A stretch of DNA of 64,000 bases from a bacterium (GCA_024228555.1 JAAETI010000162.1:1-64000), one strand, 5' to 3'. Counted from the stretch's first letter, positions 7,990 to 15,685 are shown. Numbers and translations: made by a program. The notes: generated by a model not told the origin, from the sequence alone.

Positions 7990-8081
7990 GAGAGGTCCCA
8001 ACCTCTCGGGACCCATGGTCCCTAAAGGTGGCCCCGAAGTCACGCCGGCCGTGGGACCTGTGCCTCTGGGCCTTTGGCCCA
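7990..8081 (+). other. structured intergenic segment with three strong hairpins
   Basis: Between the cimA promoter and the molybdoenzyme operon there are three perfect hairpins: GAGAGGT-CCCA-ACCTCTC (7990-8007), GGGACC-CAT-GGTCCC (8008-8022) and TGGGCC-TTT-GGCCCA (8067-8081). The last is enclosed by a possible GTGCC/GGCAC pairing (8060-8064 with 8098-8102) and followed by GGGAGGGACGCAACGGC. None ends in a T-run, so these do not look like simple terminators. The density of pairing suggests a cis-regulatory RNA in the 5' region of the operon starting at 8192, or a palindromic repeat element. I do not recognise a known riboswitch class. Confidence 0.45.
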
Positions 8082-8144
8082 TCGGGAGGGACGCAACGGC
8101 ACCTATATACGAATCGACGCATTTGGAATGATCGCATTAGCTCA

Positions 8145-8158
8145 TCCGCATATGCGGA
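8145..8158. promoter_or_regulatory. perfect 14-bp palindrome before the molybdoenzyme operon
   Basis: TCCGCATATGCGGA reads the same on both strands and lies 33 bases upstream of the GTG at 8192. It could be a regulator-binding site or a small hairpin in the 5' UTR. Confidence 0.35.
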
Positions 8159-8191
8159 GGAGTGCATCGAAATTCCAAGAGGTCGGTAACC

Positions 8192-10483
8192 GTGGCACGC
8201 ATAAAGCTTGATATCTCTCGTCGTTCGTTTCTAAAAGGTGGCCTTGCCACCGGTGGACTTGCGCTGATGTCGCCAACAGCTTCTATCGATTCTGCTGTTG
8301 GGATGCTCTCAGCCGACGATCCTTGGTATCGCGAGGGCGATATCAAAACCACATACAACGTCTGCGACGTGTGCCCATGGCGTTGTGGCGTTGTGGTTCA
8401 CACCGTCAATGGCATTGTTCGCAAGATCGATGGGAATCCCGCTGATCCCAAGAGTCGCGGCATGTTGTGTGCTCGCGGTCAGGGCGGGGTTTCGTTCATG
8501 TACGACCCTGATCGTCTGCAATCGCCGATGATCCGCACCGGAGAGCGCGGATCGGGTCAGTTCAAAGAGGTCACCTGGGAAGAGGCACTCGACTACGTCG
8601 CAGCCGCCTTGCTCCAGGTCAAGGACAAGTACGGTGAGGAAGCGCTGGCCGTATTCGGACACACTTCGGGCGACCACTGGTTCGCCGACCACTTCGCCCA
8701 GGCCTGGGGAACCCCGAATGCCGCAAAGCCATCGTCGTCGCTATGTCTGAGCCCGCGCGATGAGGCGGCAACCCTCACATACGGTTCTGCGGTCGGCGGT
8801 CACGAGCCCGTGGATTGGGACTCCATCCAGGCATTCACCCTCATCGGTAGCCACATCGGTGAAGATGCCCGCAACACGCTGATGCAGGACTTCGCCAATG
8901 CCCAGGCCCGTGGGGCCAAGGTCATCGTTGTCGACCCCCGCTTTTCCAGCGTCGCCGCCAAGGCCGACTACTGGCTACCCATCAAGCCGGGCACCGACAC
9001 CGCGCTCATGTTGGCCTGGATGAACGTATTGATCACAGAATCGCTCTATGACGCCGCATATGTCGAAGAGTGGACCGAAGGCCTTGAAGAACTGGCTGCC
9101 CACGTAGCCGAATTTACTCCCGACTGGGCGGCCGGAATCACCGACCTCCCGGCCGCCCAGATCCGGGAGACCGCGTTGGTGATGGCAGAGAACATGCCGG
9201 CCGCTGCGGTCATCCCCGGACGTCATGTCACCTGGTACGGCAATGACAGCCAGCGGATGCGGTCAACCTATCTGGTGAACGCGCTGCTTGGCACCTACGG
9301 CCGTGAAGGCGGGATGTACTTCAACAAGTCGGTTTATCTCGATCACTACCCGCTCCCGCCTTACACCGTCACCGGCAGCTCGGGTGGTTGCTCGGCCGAG
9401 CCGGGTGAGGAGAGCGCAGAGCTGCCGCTTGGCCCAACCGGTAAAGCCCGCGCCGACGGAGTCCGCGAGTCCTTCATGCGTGGGCCGACTGCGATGCAAG
9501 AGCTCATCGATCCGATGATCAGCGGGGACCCGTACCCCATCAGGGCACTCGTCGCATACGGTGTGAACCTACTCAACTCGATTCCCAATCCCGAGCGGAC
9601 CATCGAGGCGCTCAAGGCGCTCGACTTCGTGGTTGCCATTGATGTCTTGCCGCAGGAGCACATTGCCTGGGCTGACGTGGTGCTTCCCGAGGCGACCTAC
9701 CTGGAGCGCTACGAAGACCTGTGGACCGTCCCTCACAAGACGCCCTACATCGCCATGCGTGAGCCGGCAGCCGATCCCCTCTATGACACGAAGCCGGGCT
9801 GGTGGATCTCCCGTGAGCTAGGCATGAGGGTCGGGCTAGAAGACTTCTACAAGTGGGAAACCATCGAGGAGTGGATCGACAAACGACTCGTCTCTGTTGG
9901 TTCCAGCCTGGACGACATGCGGGCTCAGGGTGGCGTCATCGTCCAGAAGGGCAAGCCCTACCTCGAGGACTTCGACGGAGCGTCGCCGTTCCATACTGCG
10001 TCCGGCAAGATCAACCTGTACTCCGAGGAGTTAGCCGAAGCCGGCCATGATCCAATGCCGGTGTACGAACCGACCGATGAACCACCGACTGGCTATTTCC
10101 GCCTGCTGTACGGGCGAAGCCCGGTTCACACGTTCGCCAAGACACAGAACACCCCGGTGCTCAACGACATCGATCCAGAGAACGAGATCTGGGTCAACGT
10201 CGATGCCGCCGAGCAACTCGGTGTCAAAGACGGTGACTACGTGATGTTGGAGAACCAGGATGGTGCCCGTAGCGGTCCGGTCCAGGTCAAAGCGACCCAG
10301 CGGATCCGCAGCGACGCTGTCTTCATGGTGCACGGATTTGGACACAACTCACCGGGGCTGACCAGGGCCAATGGCAAGGGTGCCAGCGACACCAAGCTGC
10401 AGACCCGCTACAAGCTCGATCCCATCAGCGGGGGAGCGGGGATGCGGGTCAACTTCGTGAGACTCGACAAGGAGGGGGTGTGA
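8192..10483 (+). CDS. Tat-exported molybdopterin oxidoreductase catalytic subunit, thiosulfate/polysulfide reductase-like
   Basis: The 763-residue protein is a DMSO-reductase-superfamily molybdoenzyme. It starts with a twin-arginine signal (SRRSFLKGGLATGG, residues about 9-22), so it is exported folded. Four cysteines for a [4Fe-4S] cluster follow (CDVCPWRC and MLCARG; about Cys58, 61, 65, 93). The block SSSLCLSPRDEA holds Cys about 185, a likely molybdenum ligand as in PsrA/PhsA-type enzymes. The C-terminal domain closes with the MGD-binding HGFGHNSPGL region. Length matches PhsA/PsrA (about 760) better than formate dehydrogenase (about 1000). GTG 8192 has AGAGGT 9 bases upstream and is preferred to GTG 8162. 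It heads an operon with ferredoxin, cytochrome b and rhodanese genes, suggesting a quinol-linked sulfur-compound reductase or oxidase. The substrate is inferred. Confidence 0.8.
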   Translation: MARIKLDISRRSFLKGGLATGGLALMSPTASIDSAVGMLSADDPWYREGDIKTTYNVCDVCPWRCGVVVHTVNGIVRKIDGNPADPKSRGMLCARGQGGVSFMYDPDRLQSPMIRTGERGSGQFKEVTWEEALDYVAAALLQVKDKYGEEALAVFGHTSGDHWFADHFAQAWGTPNAAKPSSSLCLSPRDEAATLTYGSAVGGHEPVDWDSIQAFTLIGSHIGEDARNTLMQDFANAQARGAKVIVVDPRFSSVAAKADYWLPIKPGTDTALMLAWMNVLITESLYDAAYVEEWTEGLEELAAHVAEFTPDWAAGITDLPAAQIRETALVMAENMPAAAVIPGRHVTWYGNDSQRMRSTYLVNALLGTYGREGGMYFNKSVYLDHYPLPPYTVTGSSGGCSAEPGEESAELPLGPTGKARADGVRESFMRGPTAMQELIDPMISGDPYPIRALVAYGVNLLNSIPNPERTIEALKALDFVVAIDVLPQEHIAWADVVLPEATYLERYEDLWTVPHKTPYIAMREPAADPLYDTKPGWWISRELGMRVGLEDFYKWETIEEWIDKRLVSVGSSLDDMRAQGGVIVQKGKPYLEDFDGASPFHTASGKINLYSEELAEAGHDPMPVYEPTDEPPTGYFRLLYGRSPVHTFAKTQNTPVLNDIDPENEIWVNVDAAEQLGVKDGDYVMLENQDGARSGPVQVKATQRIRSDAVFMVHGFGHNSPGLTRANGKGASDTKLQTRYKLDPISGGAGMRVNFVRLDKEGV

Positions 10484-10484
10484 C

Positions 10485-11249
10485 GTGGAATACGCATTCC
10501 TTCTAGATCTGGGCCGGTGTATCGGATGCCAGGCATGTGTCGCATCCTGCAAGGTCGGAAACGAACTTGGCGAAGGTCAGCAGTACATCGAACTGATTGA
10601 AAAGACCAACGGCGAGTTCCCCAACCTGACCGGAGGGTGGGACAACCATCGCTGCTTCCACTGCGCCGACGCTGCATGCGTCACGGTCTGCCCGACCGGT
10701 GCCCTGTTCAAAGAGGATGGACTCACCAGGCTCGAGCGTGATGTGTGTAGCGGATGTTCGTACTGCACCGAAGCCTGCCCATACGACATCCCAGTGATGT
10801 ATGAGGGCAAGTCAAGCAAGTGTGACGGCTGCGCCGCAACGGTTTCGGCCGGCGGCTCGCCGTGGTGCGTCGGGACCTGTCCGAGTGCTGCGCTCGAGTA
10901 CGGCCCGCGCGAAGTGATCCAAGCTGAAGCTCACAAACGTGCCGAGGCAATGCGCGATCGGTATCCGAACGCTCATGTGTACGGAGAAACGCAGGCGGGC
11001 GGCCTGGGCCTACTGGTTGTCATGCCTGACGATCCCGAGCTTCTCGATATTCCCATTGATCCCAAGACACCATTCATGGCAGACGCTTGGCAGAAGGTTG
11101 TACAGCCGGCCGCCGTCGGCATCACGCTCGGGACCGCAGTTCTCGCTGGAGCTGCAGCAGTCATCTCCAGGCGTAATCACGAGCAAGAAATGGTGGTCAT
11201 CGAAGCCGAGGGCCTCGTCAGAGACAGTGAAAAAAGTGAGGAGGGCTAA
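10485..11249 (+). CDS. four-cluster ferredoxin subunit of the molybdoenzyme with C-terminal membrane helix
   Basis: The 254-residue product is the electron-transfer subunit of the NrfC/PsrB/PhsB/FdnH family. Cysteine groups for four [4Fe-4S] clusters are visible: CIGCQACVASC near residue 12, CFHCADAACVTVC near 60, CSGCSYCTEAC near 88 and CDGCAA with CVGTC near 112-130. Residues about 206-226 (AAVGITLGTAVLAGAAAVI) form a transmembrane helix, as in FdnH/HybA-type subunits, holding it to the membrane next to the cytochrome. No signal peptide is present, so it probably crosses with the Tat-signal partner. GTG 10485 lies one base after the previous stop, with GGAGGGGG just upstream. It passes electrons between the cytochrome b subunit and the catalytic subunit. 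Confidence 0.88.
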   Translation: MEYAFLLDLGRCIGCQACVASCKVGNELGEGQQYIELIEKTNGEFPNLTGGWDNHRCFHCADAACVTVCPTGALFKEDGLTRLERDVCSGCSYCTEACPYDIPVMYEGKSSKCDGCAATVSAGGSPWCVGTCPSAALEYGPREVIQAEAHKRAEAMRDRYPNAHVYGETQAGGLGLLVVMPDDPELLDIPIDPKTPFMADAWQKVVQPAAVGITLGTAVLAGAAAVISRRNHEQEMVVIEAEGLVRDSEKSEEG

Positions 11250-11251
11250 CC

Positions 11252-11938
11252 ATGTTGCAACATGATGAAGGCCACGAGCTCGAAGTCCTTCGTTACCGCA
11301 AACGTCCCAGAATCGTACATGCGATCCTGGCCAGCTCGTTCCTACTGCTGTTGCTCAGCGGCTTGGTCATTCTGTGGCCTGCGCTCTCGGGTATCGCCGC
11401 AGGCGGATTCACCCGTTGGCTGCACCGTGTCGCCGCCATTGGCTTCATGTCGGTGCCGTTCGTGTACTGGATCGCTGATCGTGAAGGCGCCAAGGAGCTG
11501 ATGGTCGACTCGTTCAAGTACGACAGAGACGATTGGCGCTGGCTCAAGCGCATCTGGTCATACCTGTTCGGTCACGCCGCCAACATGCCAAAGCAGGGCA
11601 GGCTCAACGCCGGCCAGAAGCTGCACCACGCTGCCGTGATGCTGCTGTCGGCATCGATCGTGATTACCGGTCTCGCCATGTGGTTCTTCATGCCGTCGCT
11701 TGGTGCGACCGGGCAGGCGTGGGCCGCGGTGATTCACGACATATCGATGCTGGCACTGACCCTGCTGCTCATCGGTCACCTCTATTTCACATTTGTGTAC
11801 AAGGCGATTTCCGGGATGACCACGGGGTATGTCCACGAGGTAGATGCCCGGCTTGAACACGCCAAATGGGTTGAGGAACTCGAAGAAGAGGCGGCTGTCG
11901 AAGCCGACTCTGAGTCAACCCCAACCCCCGCAATCTAG
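11252..11938 (+). CDS. cytochrome b subunit (FdnI/PhsC-like) of the molybdoenzyme
   Basis: The 228-residue integral membrane protein has about four hydrophobic helices: ILASSFLLLLLSGLVILW (about 25-45), IGFMSVPFVYWIA (about 65-80), a helix with AAVMLLSASIVITGLAMWFF (about 125-147) and SMLALTLLLIGHLYFTFVY (about 163-182). Histidines at the helix ends (RIVHAIL, RWLHRVA, KLHHAAV, IGHLYF) are suited to two b hemes, as in the formate-dehydrogenase gamma/thiosulfate reductase cytochrome b family. It would exchange electrons with the quinone pool. The C-terminus is charged and acidic (EELEEEAAVEADSE). ATG 11252 starts two bases after the ferredoxin gene stop, so the genes are surely co-transcribed. 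Confidence 0.85.
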   Translation: MLQHDEGHELEVLRYRKRPRIVHAILASSFLLLLLSGLVILWPALSGIAAGGFTRWLHRVAAIGFMSVPFVYWIADREGAKELMVDSFKYDRDDWRWLKRIWSYLFGHAANMPKQGRLNAGQKLHHAAVMLLSASIVITGLAMWFFMPSLGATGQAWAAVIHDISMLALTLLLIGHLYFTFVYKAISGMTTGYVHEVDARLEHAKWVEELEEEAAVEADSESTPTPAI

Positions 11939-11987
11939 AAAGAAAGAGTCCGATCCCCCTGGGCTCGGTTCAACGAAAGGGAAAGCA

Positions 11988-12962
11988 ATGAACATGCTAC
12001 GTCGCATGTCACTGGTCGGGCTAGTCCTAGCCTTTGGATTGGTTGCCGCCGCCTGTGGTGGCAGTGAGTCGACCGACACAACCGAGGGCACCGTTCCTCC
12101 GCTCGAGACAACAGCGGCTCCTGCCGCCACTGAAGCTCCCGCTGAGACAACTGCTGCACCGGCTGAAACAACAACAACAACAACCGCGGCTCCTGTGTTT
12201 GATCTCGTCGCCGCCGTATACGAGTACGAAAGCACGATCCCCGAGGGTTGGATGAATGTCGGCGACGTCGTCGCATTCAAAGATGCCGTCGAAGCCAGCG
12301 GTGCGCTGGTCATCGATGTCCGTCAGCCTTCCGAGTATGAAGAGGGGCACATCCCAGGCGCTGTCAATATCCCGCTCCGTGAGCTTGCGGCCAATGTCGA
12401 CAAGATCCCGACCGATACCCAGGTCTTTGTCTACTGCAAGTCCGGCTACCGTGCCGGCGTGGCGATCTCTTCGCTCCGCATGATGGGCTACGACAACGCC
12501 TTGTCGTTCTCTGGTAGCTGGAATGCATGGACCGACGCTGGTGAGGAAGTTTCCGTAGAGGCTGTAGAGGCTGCTGTTGTCGGCGATCCCGGCTTTGCGC
12601 CTGAGCTCGTCGCAGCTGTTGACGGGTATCTCTCCACCATTCCTGACGGCTGGTTGACCGCGGGCGATGTCGAAGCAGCCAAGGCTGCAATCGAAGCTGG
12701 CGCTTTTGTACTTGATGTCCGGACCGAAGACGAATATGCCGAGGGTCACATCGAGGGCGCCGTCAACATTCCGTTGCGGACAGTGACCGAAAACATGGAC
12801 CAGATCCCGACTGACGTTCAGGTCATCGTGCACTGCAAGTCCGGTTTCCGGGCGGCTCTCACGATGCCAGTTCTGGGTGTTCCCGGTTTTGACAACGTCA
12901 AGGCCTTCACCGGTAGCTACCTCGCATGGGTCGAGGCTGGCGAACCGGTCGTTACCGGCTGA
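11988..12962 (+). CDS. lipoprotein with two rhodanese domains
   Basis: The 324-residue protein has a lipoprotein signal (GLVLAFGLVAAAC, lipidated Cys23), a Thr/Ala/Pro-rich linker (about 28-69) and two homologous halves. Each half pairs a short N-terminal helix (STIPEGWMNVGDV / STIPDGWLTAGDV) with a rhodanese domain carrying VIDVRQPSEYEEGHI / VLDVRTEDEYAEGHI and an active-site loop CKSGYRA (Cys150) / CKSGFRA (Cys283). Both catalytic cysteines are kept, so both domains should carry persulfide or transfer sulfane sulfur outside the membrane. It is the last gene of the molybdoenzyme operon (49 bases after the cytochrome gene). I infer that it handles sulfur substrate or product for that enzyme. 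The frame is open upstream to 11844, but the lipobox fixes the start near ATG 11988. Confidence 0.88.
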   Translation: MNMLRRMSLVGLVLAFGLVAAACGGSESTDTTEGTVPPLETTAAPAATEAPAETTAAPAETTTTTTAAPVFDLVAAVYEYESTIPEGWMNVGDVVAFKDAVEASGALVIDVRQPSEYEEGHIPGAVNIPLRELAANVDKIPTDTQVFVYCKSGYRAGVAISSLRMMGYDNALSFSGSWNAWTDAGEEVSVEAVEAAVVGDPGFAPELVAAVDGYLSTIPDGWLTAGDVEAAKAAIEAGAFVLDVRTEDEYAEGHIEGAVNIPLRTVTENMDQIPTDVQVIVHCKSGFRAALTMPVLGVPGFDNVKAFTGSYLAWVEAGEPVVTG

Positions 12963-12986
12963 TCTAGCAAACAACAGACATCTACC

Positions 12987-13017
12987 GAAGGAGGGGCCGG
13001 TCACCGGCCCCTCCTTC
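12987..13017 (+). terminator. strong hairpin ending the molybdoenzyme operon
   Basis: A perfect 14-bp stem, GAAGGAGGGGCCGG paired with CCGGCCCCTCCTTC, with loop TCA lies 25 bases after the rhodanese gene stop. No U-tract follows, so termination efficiency is uncertain; it would also stabilise the mRNA 3' end. Confidence 0.6.
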
Positions 13018-13026
13018 CTGTTGGGA

Positions 13027-13055
13027 TTGGCGGCGTCGTTGGGGGCAGGTAATCT
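13027..13055 (+). promoter_or_regulatory. candidate promoter of the trpS leader
   Basis: TTGGCG (13027-13032) and TAATCT (13050-13055) are 17 bases apart. The leader peptide ATG at 13062 begins after only six more bases, so the transcription start would be at or next to that A. Each box matches the sigma-70 consensus only partly. Confidence 0.45.
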
Positions 13056-13061
13056 CCCGTG

Positions 13062-13100
13062 ATGGCATTGACGAGAAACTGGTGGCGGACGACGCGTTAG
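13062..13100 (+). CDS. trpS leader peptide with tandem Trp codons
   Basis: A 12-codon frame, MALTRNWWRTTR, runs from ATG 13062 to TAG 13098-13100. Two adjacent TGG tryptophan codons (13080-13085) precede a hairpin and an intrinsic terminator upstream of the tryptophanyl-tRNA synthetase gene. This is the classical layout of tryptophan attenuation. There is no Shine-Dalgarno sequence; the candidate promoter places the RNA start at the ATG. Trp-codon leaders ahead of trpS genes are known in Streptomyces (auxiliary TrpRS), which supports the reading. Confidence 0.75.
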   Translation: MALTRNWWRTTR

Positions 13101-13152
13101 TAACGTTTACGCACAGTTACTCACGCCGGAGTCTGCAACCTCCGGCGTTTTT
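13099..13152 (+). terminator. trpS attenuator: hairpin plus intrinsic terminator
   Basis: AGTAAC (13099-13104) can pair with GTTACT (13116-13121), a hairpin that overlaps the leader stop codon. Directly after it CGCCGGAG (13124-13131) pairs with CTCCGGCG (13140-13147) in a perfect 8-bp stem followed by TTTTTCT. The terminator lies 25 bases before the trpS start and so must be bypassed for trpS expression. Which alternative pairing acts as antiterminator needs folding. Confidence 0.75.
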
Positions 13153-13176
13153 CTATTACAACGAGAGGACCGACAC

Positions 13177-14163
13177 GTGGAGCGGCAAACTGTCTTTTCC
13201 GGGCTCCAACCCACAGGCAACGTTCATCTGGGCAACTACCTGGGGGCATTGCGCAACTGGGTCAAGCTGCAAGATTCGTACGATTCGGTCTATTGCGTCG
13301 TTGATCTTCACGCCATAACGGTCGACTACGACCCGCAACAGTTCGAGCAAGACCGGATCGAAGCGGCCAAGGTGCTTCTCGCCGTCGGTATTGATCCTGA
13401 CAAGTCCCTCTTCTATTTCCAGAGCCAAGTACCGCAGCACAGCGAACTTGCATGGATTCTGGGGACCATGACCCCGACTGGTGTGCTCAACCGCATGACC
13501 CAGTACAAAGACAAGGTGGCACGAGGCATTCCTGCCAACCTCGGCTTGTACTCATATCCAGTGCTGATGGCCGCCGACATCCTGCTCTACCACGCCAACC
13601 TGGTTCCGATCGGCGACGACCAGCGCCAGCACCTGGAGATGACCCGAGACCTTGCTGAGCGGTTCAACAATCGATTTGGTGAGGTCTTCCCGATACCCGA
13701 TGCCCTCATCCCGGAGACGACCGCACGGGTGATGTCGTTCGCCGACCCGACCTCGAAGATGTCCAAGTCGGATCCAAATGAGAAGAGCCGGGTACTGATT
13801 CTCGATTCGCCGGACGTGGTGCGTAAGAAGATCAAGTCGGCTATGACCGACTCGGATCCCGAGGTCCGCTTTGACAGGGATGAGAAGCCGGGAATCTCCA
13901 ACTTGCTCGAGATCATGTCGACATGCACGGGCGAGTCTATTGACAATCTCGTCGCTGAGTACGGTGGCAGTGGGTACGGCGTGTTCAAGGAAGCTGTGGC
14001 AGATGCGGTCATTGCCGAACTGGCTCCTATCCGCAGCGCCTATACGCAGCTGGACGATGAGGAGATCGCCCGGATTATGCGTCGGGGTGCCCTCGATGCA
14101 AGGACCCGAGCCGAGGGATTCCAGCAGACCGTCCGCCAGGTGACCGGGCTGGCTCCCGTCTAG
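13177..14163 (+). CDS. trpS: tryptophanyl-tRNA synthetase
   Basis: The 328-residue class I aminoacyl-tRNA synthetase charges tRNA-Trp. It begins with VFSGLQPTGNVHLGNYLGAL, where PTGNVHLGN is the HIGH-type ATP motif. MTPTGVLNRMTQYKDK and GDDQRQHLEMTRDLAERFN, the Trp-specific blocks, follow, then KMSKSDPNE as the KMSKS loop near residue 195. Length is normal for bacterial TrpRS (about 330). The start is GTG 13177 with GAGAGG about 8 bases upstream; no in-frame ATG fits the N-terminus. Expression appears to be attenuated by a Trp-Trp leader peptide and terminator, so the enzyme would rise when charged tRNA-Trp is low. Confidence 0.95.
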   Translation: MERQTVFSGLQPTGNVHLGNYLGALRNWVKLQDSYDSVYCVVDLHAITVDYDPQQFEQDRIEAAKVLLAVGIDPDKSLFYFQSQVPQHSELAWILGTMTPTGVLNRMTQYKDKVARGIPANLGLYSYPVLMAADILLYHANLVPIGDDQRQHLEMTRDLAERFNNRFGEVFPIPDALIPETTARVMSFADPTSKMSKSDPNEKSRVLILDSPDVVRKKIKSAMTDSDPEVRFDRDEKPGISNLLEIMSTCTGESIDNLVAEYGGSGYGVFKEAVADAVIAELAPIRSAYTQLDDEEIARIMRRGALDARTRAEGFQQTVRQVTGLAPV

Positions 14164-14212
14164 CCGGGCCAAGGCCCCGCGCTTTCTCTGCATCTGAGCA
14201 TTGGCCACGACC

Positions 14213-14271
14213 TTGACGGCCTTACGTTGTATGGGTAGTGTCTGTTCCAAGACAGACTTACGACGTATGGT
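14213..14271 (+). promoter_or_regulatory. promoter with operator-like repeats before the oxidoreductase gene
   Basis: TTGACG (14213-14218) and TAGTGT (14236-14241) are 17 bases apart. An inverted repeat GTCTGT-N6-ACAGAC (14240-14257) covers the expected start site. A 14-base direct repeat, CTTACGTTGTATGG (14221-14234) and CTTACGACGTATGG (14258-14271), brackets it. The arrangement suggests a dedicated regulator, not identified here. Confidence 0.5.
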
Positions 14272-14282
14272 TGGAGCGAAAC

Positions 14283-15251
14283 ATGAAGGCAATCGTCCAG
14301 GACAGCTACGGGTCACCCGACGTCCTCCAATACCGTGATGTAGACCGACCCACCGTTGCCGACGACACAATCGTTGTGAAGGTTCATGCGGCATCGGTAA
14401 ACCCAGCCGATTGGCACTTCATGACGGGAACGCCCTATCTGGTCCGTGTCGGTGGTGGGGGGTTTCTCAAGCCAAAGCGCAATACTCCAGGCCTCGACAT
14501 GGCGGGGACCGTCGCTGAGATCGGCACGGGGGTAACTGAGTTCAAGCCCGGCGACGAGGTTTTTGGTGAGGCGAGCCGGGCCTACGCCGAGTACGCGTCA
14601 GTCAAGGCGGAACATATCGTCACGAAGCCTGCCGATGTAACGATGGAGCAGGCATCCACGGTGGGTGTGGCGGCATTCACTGCTCTCCAAGGGCTTCGTG
14701 ACAAGGGAGGGCTGGTCGCCGGACAGAAGGTCCTTATCAATGGGTCTTCTGGAGGGGTTGGGATGTTTGCGGTGCAGATCGCCAAGAACTTCGCAACCAC
14801 AGTGACTGCCGTGTGCAGCACCCGCAACGTCGACATGGCGGTTGGGCTCGGCGCCGACTATGTCGTCGACTACACCAGCGACGACGTGACCCGGCTCGAC
14901 AAGCAGTTTGACCTGATCCTCGACACAGTTGGCAACCGGCCCCTTCGTGACTGGAAACGCATACTGAGCCCCGACGGGACCTATGTTGCGGTCGGCGGTC
15001 CCAAAGGATCATTTCAGGTGCTGTGGCAGCTGCTCAAGACGGCGGTTGTCTCGCGGGCGGGCCGACACAGGATGGTTTCTTTGCTGGCCAGAACCAGCAA
15101 AGAAGACCTGGTGACGTTGGCAGACCTCATGGAGGCGGGCAAGCTGACTCCCGTGATCGACCGGACGTACCAACTGAGTGAGGCTGCTGACGCCCTCCGC
15201 CATCAAGGCAAGGGCCACGCTCAGGGCAAGACTGTCATCGTCGTTGGCTAG
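14283..15251 (+). CDS. zinc-type alcohol dehydrogenase-like NAD(P)H:quinone oxidoreductase
   Basis: The 322-residue protein is a medium-chain dehydrogenase/reductase of the quinone oxidoreductase (QOR/zeta-crystallin-like) branch. It opens MKAIVQDSYGSPDVLQYRDV, has the GroES-like segment AASVNPADWHFMTG, the NAD(P)-binding motif INGSSGGVGMFAVQIAK and the C-terminal TPVIDRTYQLSEAADALRH. The structural and catalytic zinc-binding cysteines of true alcohol dehydrogenases are absent, as usual for this branch. Substrates could be enals, quinones or xenobiotics. ATG 14283 is preceded by GGAG and fits the family start; the longer frame to 14238 crosses the promoter repeats. It ends convergently with hoxW, overlapping by 4 bases. 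Confidence 0.85.
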   Translation: MKAIVQDSYGSPDVLQYRDVDRPTVADDTIVVKVHAASVNPADWHFMTGTPYLVRVGGGGFLKPKRNTPGLDMAGTVAEIGTGVTEFKPGDEVFGEASRAYAEYASVKAEHIVTKPADVTMEQASTVGVAAFTALQGLRDKGGLVAGQKVLINGSSGGVGMFAVQIAKNFATTVTAVCSTRNVDMAVGLGADYVVDYTSDDVTRLDKQFDLILDTVGNRPLRDWKRILSPDGTYVAVGGPKGSFQVLWQLLKTAVVSRAGRHRMVSLLARTSKEDLVTLADLMEAGKLTPVIDRTYQLSEAADALRHQGKGHAQGKTVIVVG

Positions 15252-15679
15252 TCGTTGAGGATGTCCTTCACCATTGCCACAGCTTCTTCCACGCCGTTCT
15301 CGGTGACCGGGGTCAACTCGAAACCGAAACCAAGCTCGACGACGGGGATCGACACCGCAAAGGCCCGTTCTGGGGCTTGGCCCATGGATGCCGTCATTCC
15401 GAGCAGTGTCTCAGGGCTGCTGTAGTGGGTCATCGCAGACGGTCCGGTTGGCGCAGCCGCGACCGGCGTGGTTGTTGTCTCGGCAACGTCGATGCTTGCG
15501 TCGACAAAGACAACCGTGTCGAATCTGCCGATCTCGAGGGCAAGCTCCGGCGTTAGCTGCGAGACCGAGCGGACCTCGACGCCCTGCAAATGCAGATCAT
15601 TCACCCTGTTGGCAACAACACGACCTGCGCCATCGTCAGAGCGCAGGTCGTTGCCGTAACCGATAACCAGTGACTCCAC
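15248..15679 (-). CDS. hoxW: [NiFe] hydrogenase maturation protease
   Basis: The 143-residue protein is a HyaD/HybD/HoxW-type endopeptidase that clips the C-terminal tail of the hydrogenase large subunit after nickel insertion. The N-terminus VIGYGNDLRSDDGAG is the family signature, where the Asp/Glu position after GYGN and later FVDASID contribute to nickel recognition. The start is GTG 15679. It lies 7 bases downstream of hoxH on the same strand and is the last gene of the hox operon. The matching target is the CSTH|AVG tail site in HoxH. Confidence 0.85.
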   Translation of the reverse strand: MESLVIGYGNDLRSDDGAGRVVANRVNDLHLQGVEVRSVSQLTPELALEIGRFDTVVFVDASIDVAETTTTPVAAAPTGPSAMTHYSSPETLLGMTASMGQAPERAFAVSIPVVELGFGFELTPVTENGVEEAVAMVKDILND

Positions 15680-15685
15680 GTCGGT

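Noticed and set aside
8084-8100. c-di-GMP-I riboswitch (GGGACGCAAC match)
   Set aside because: The tetraloop stem and the second conserved GG..CC half needed for the class are not found in order, so I report only an unknown structured region.
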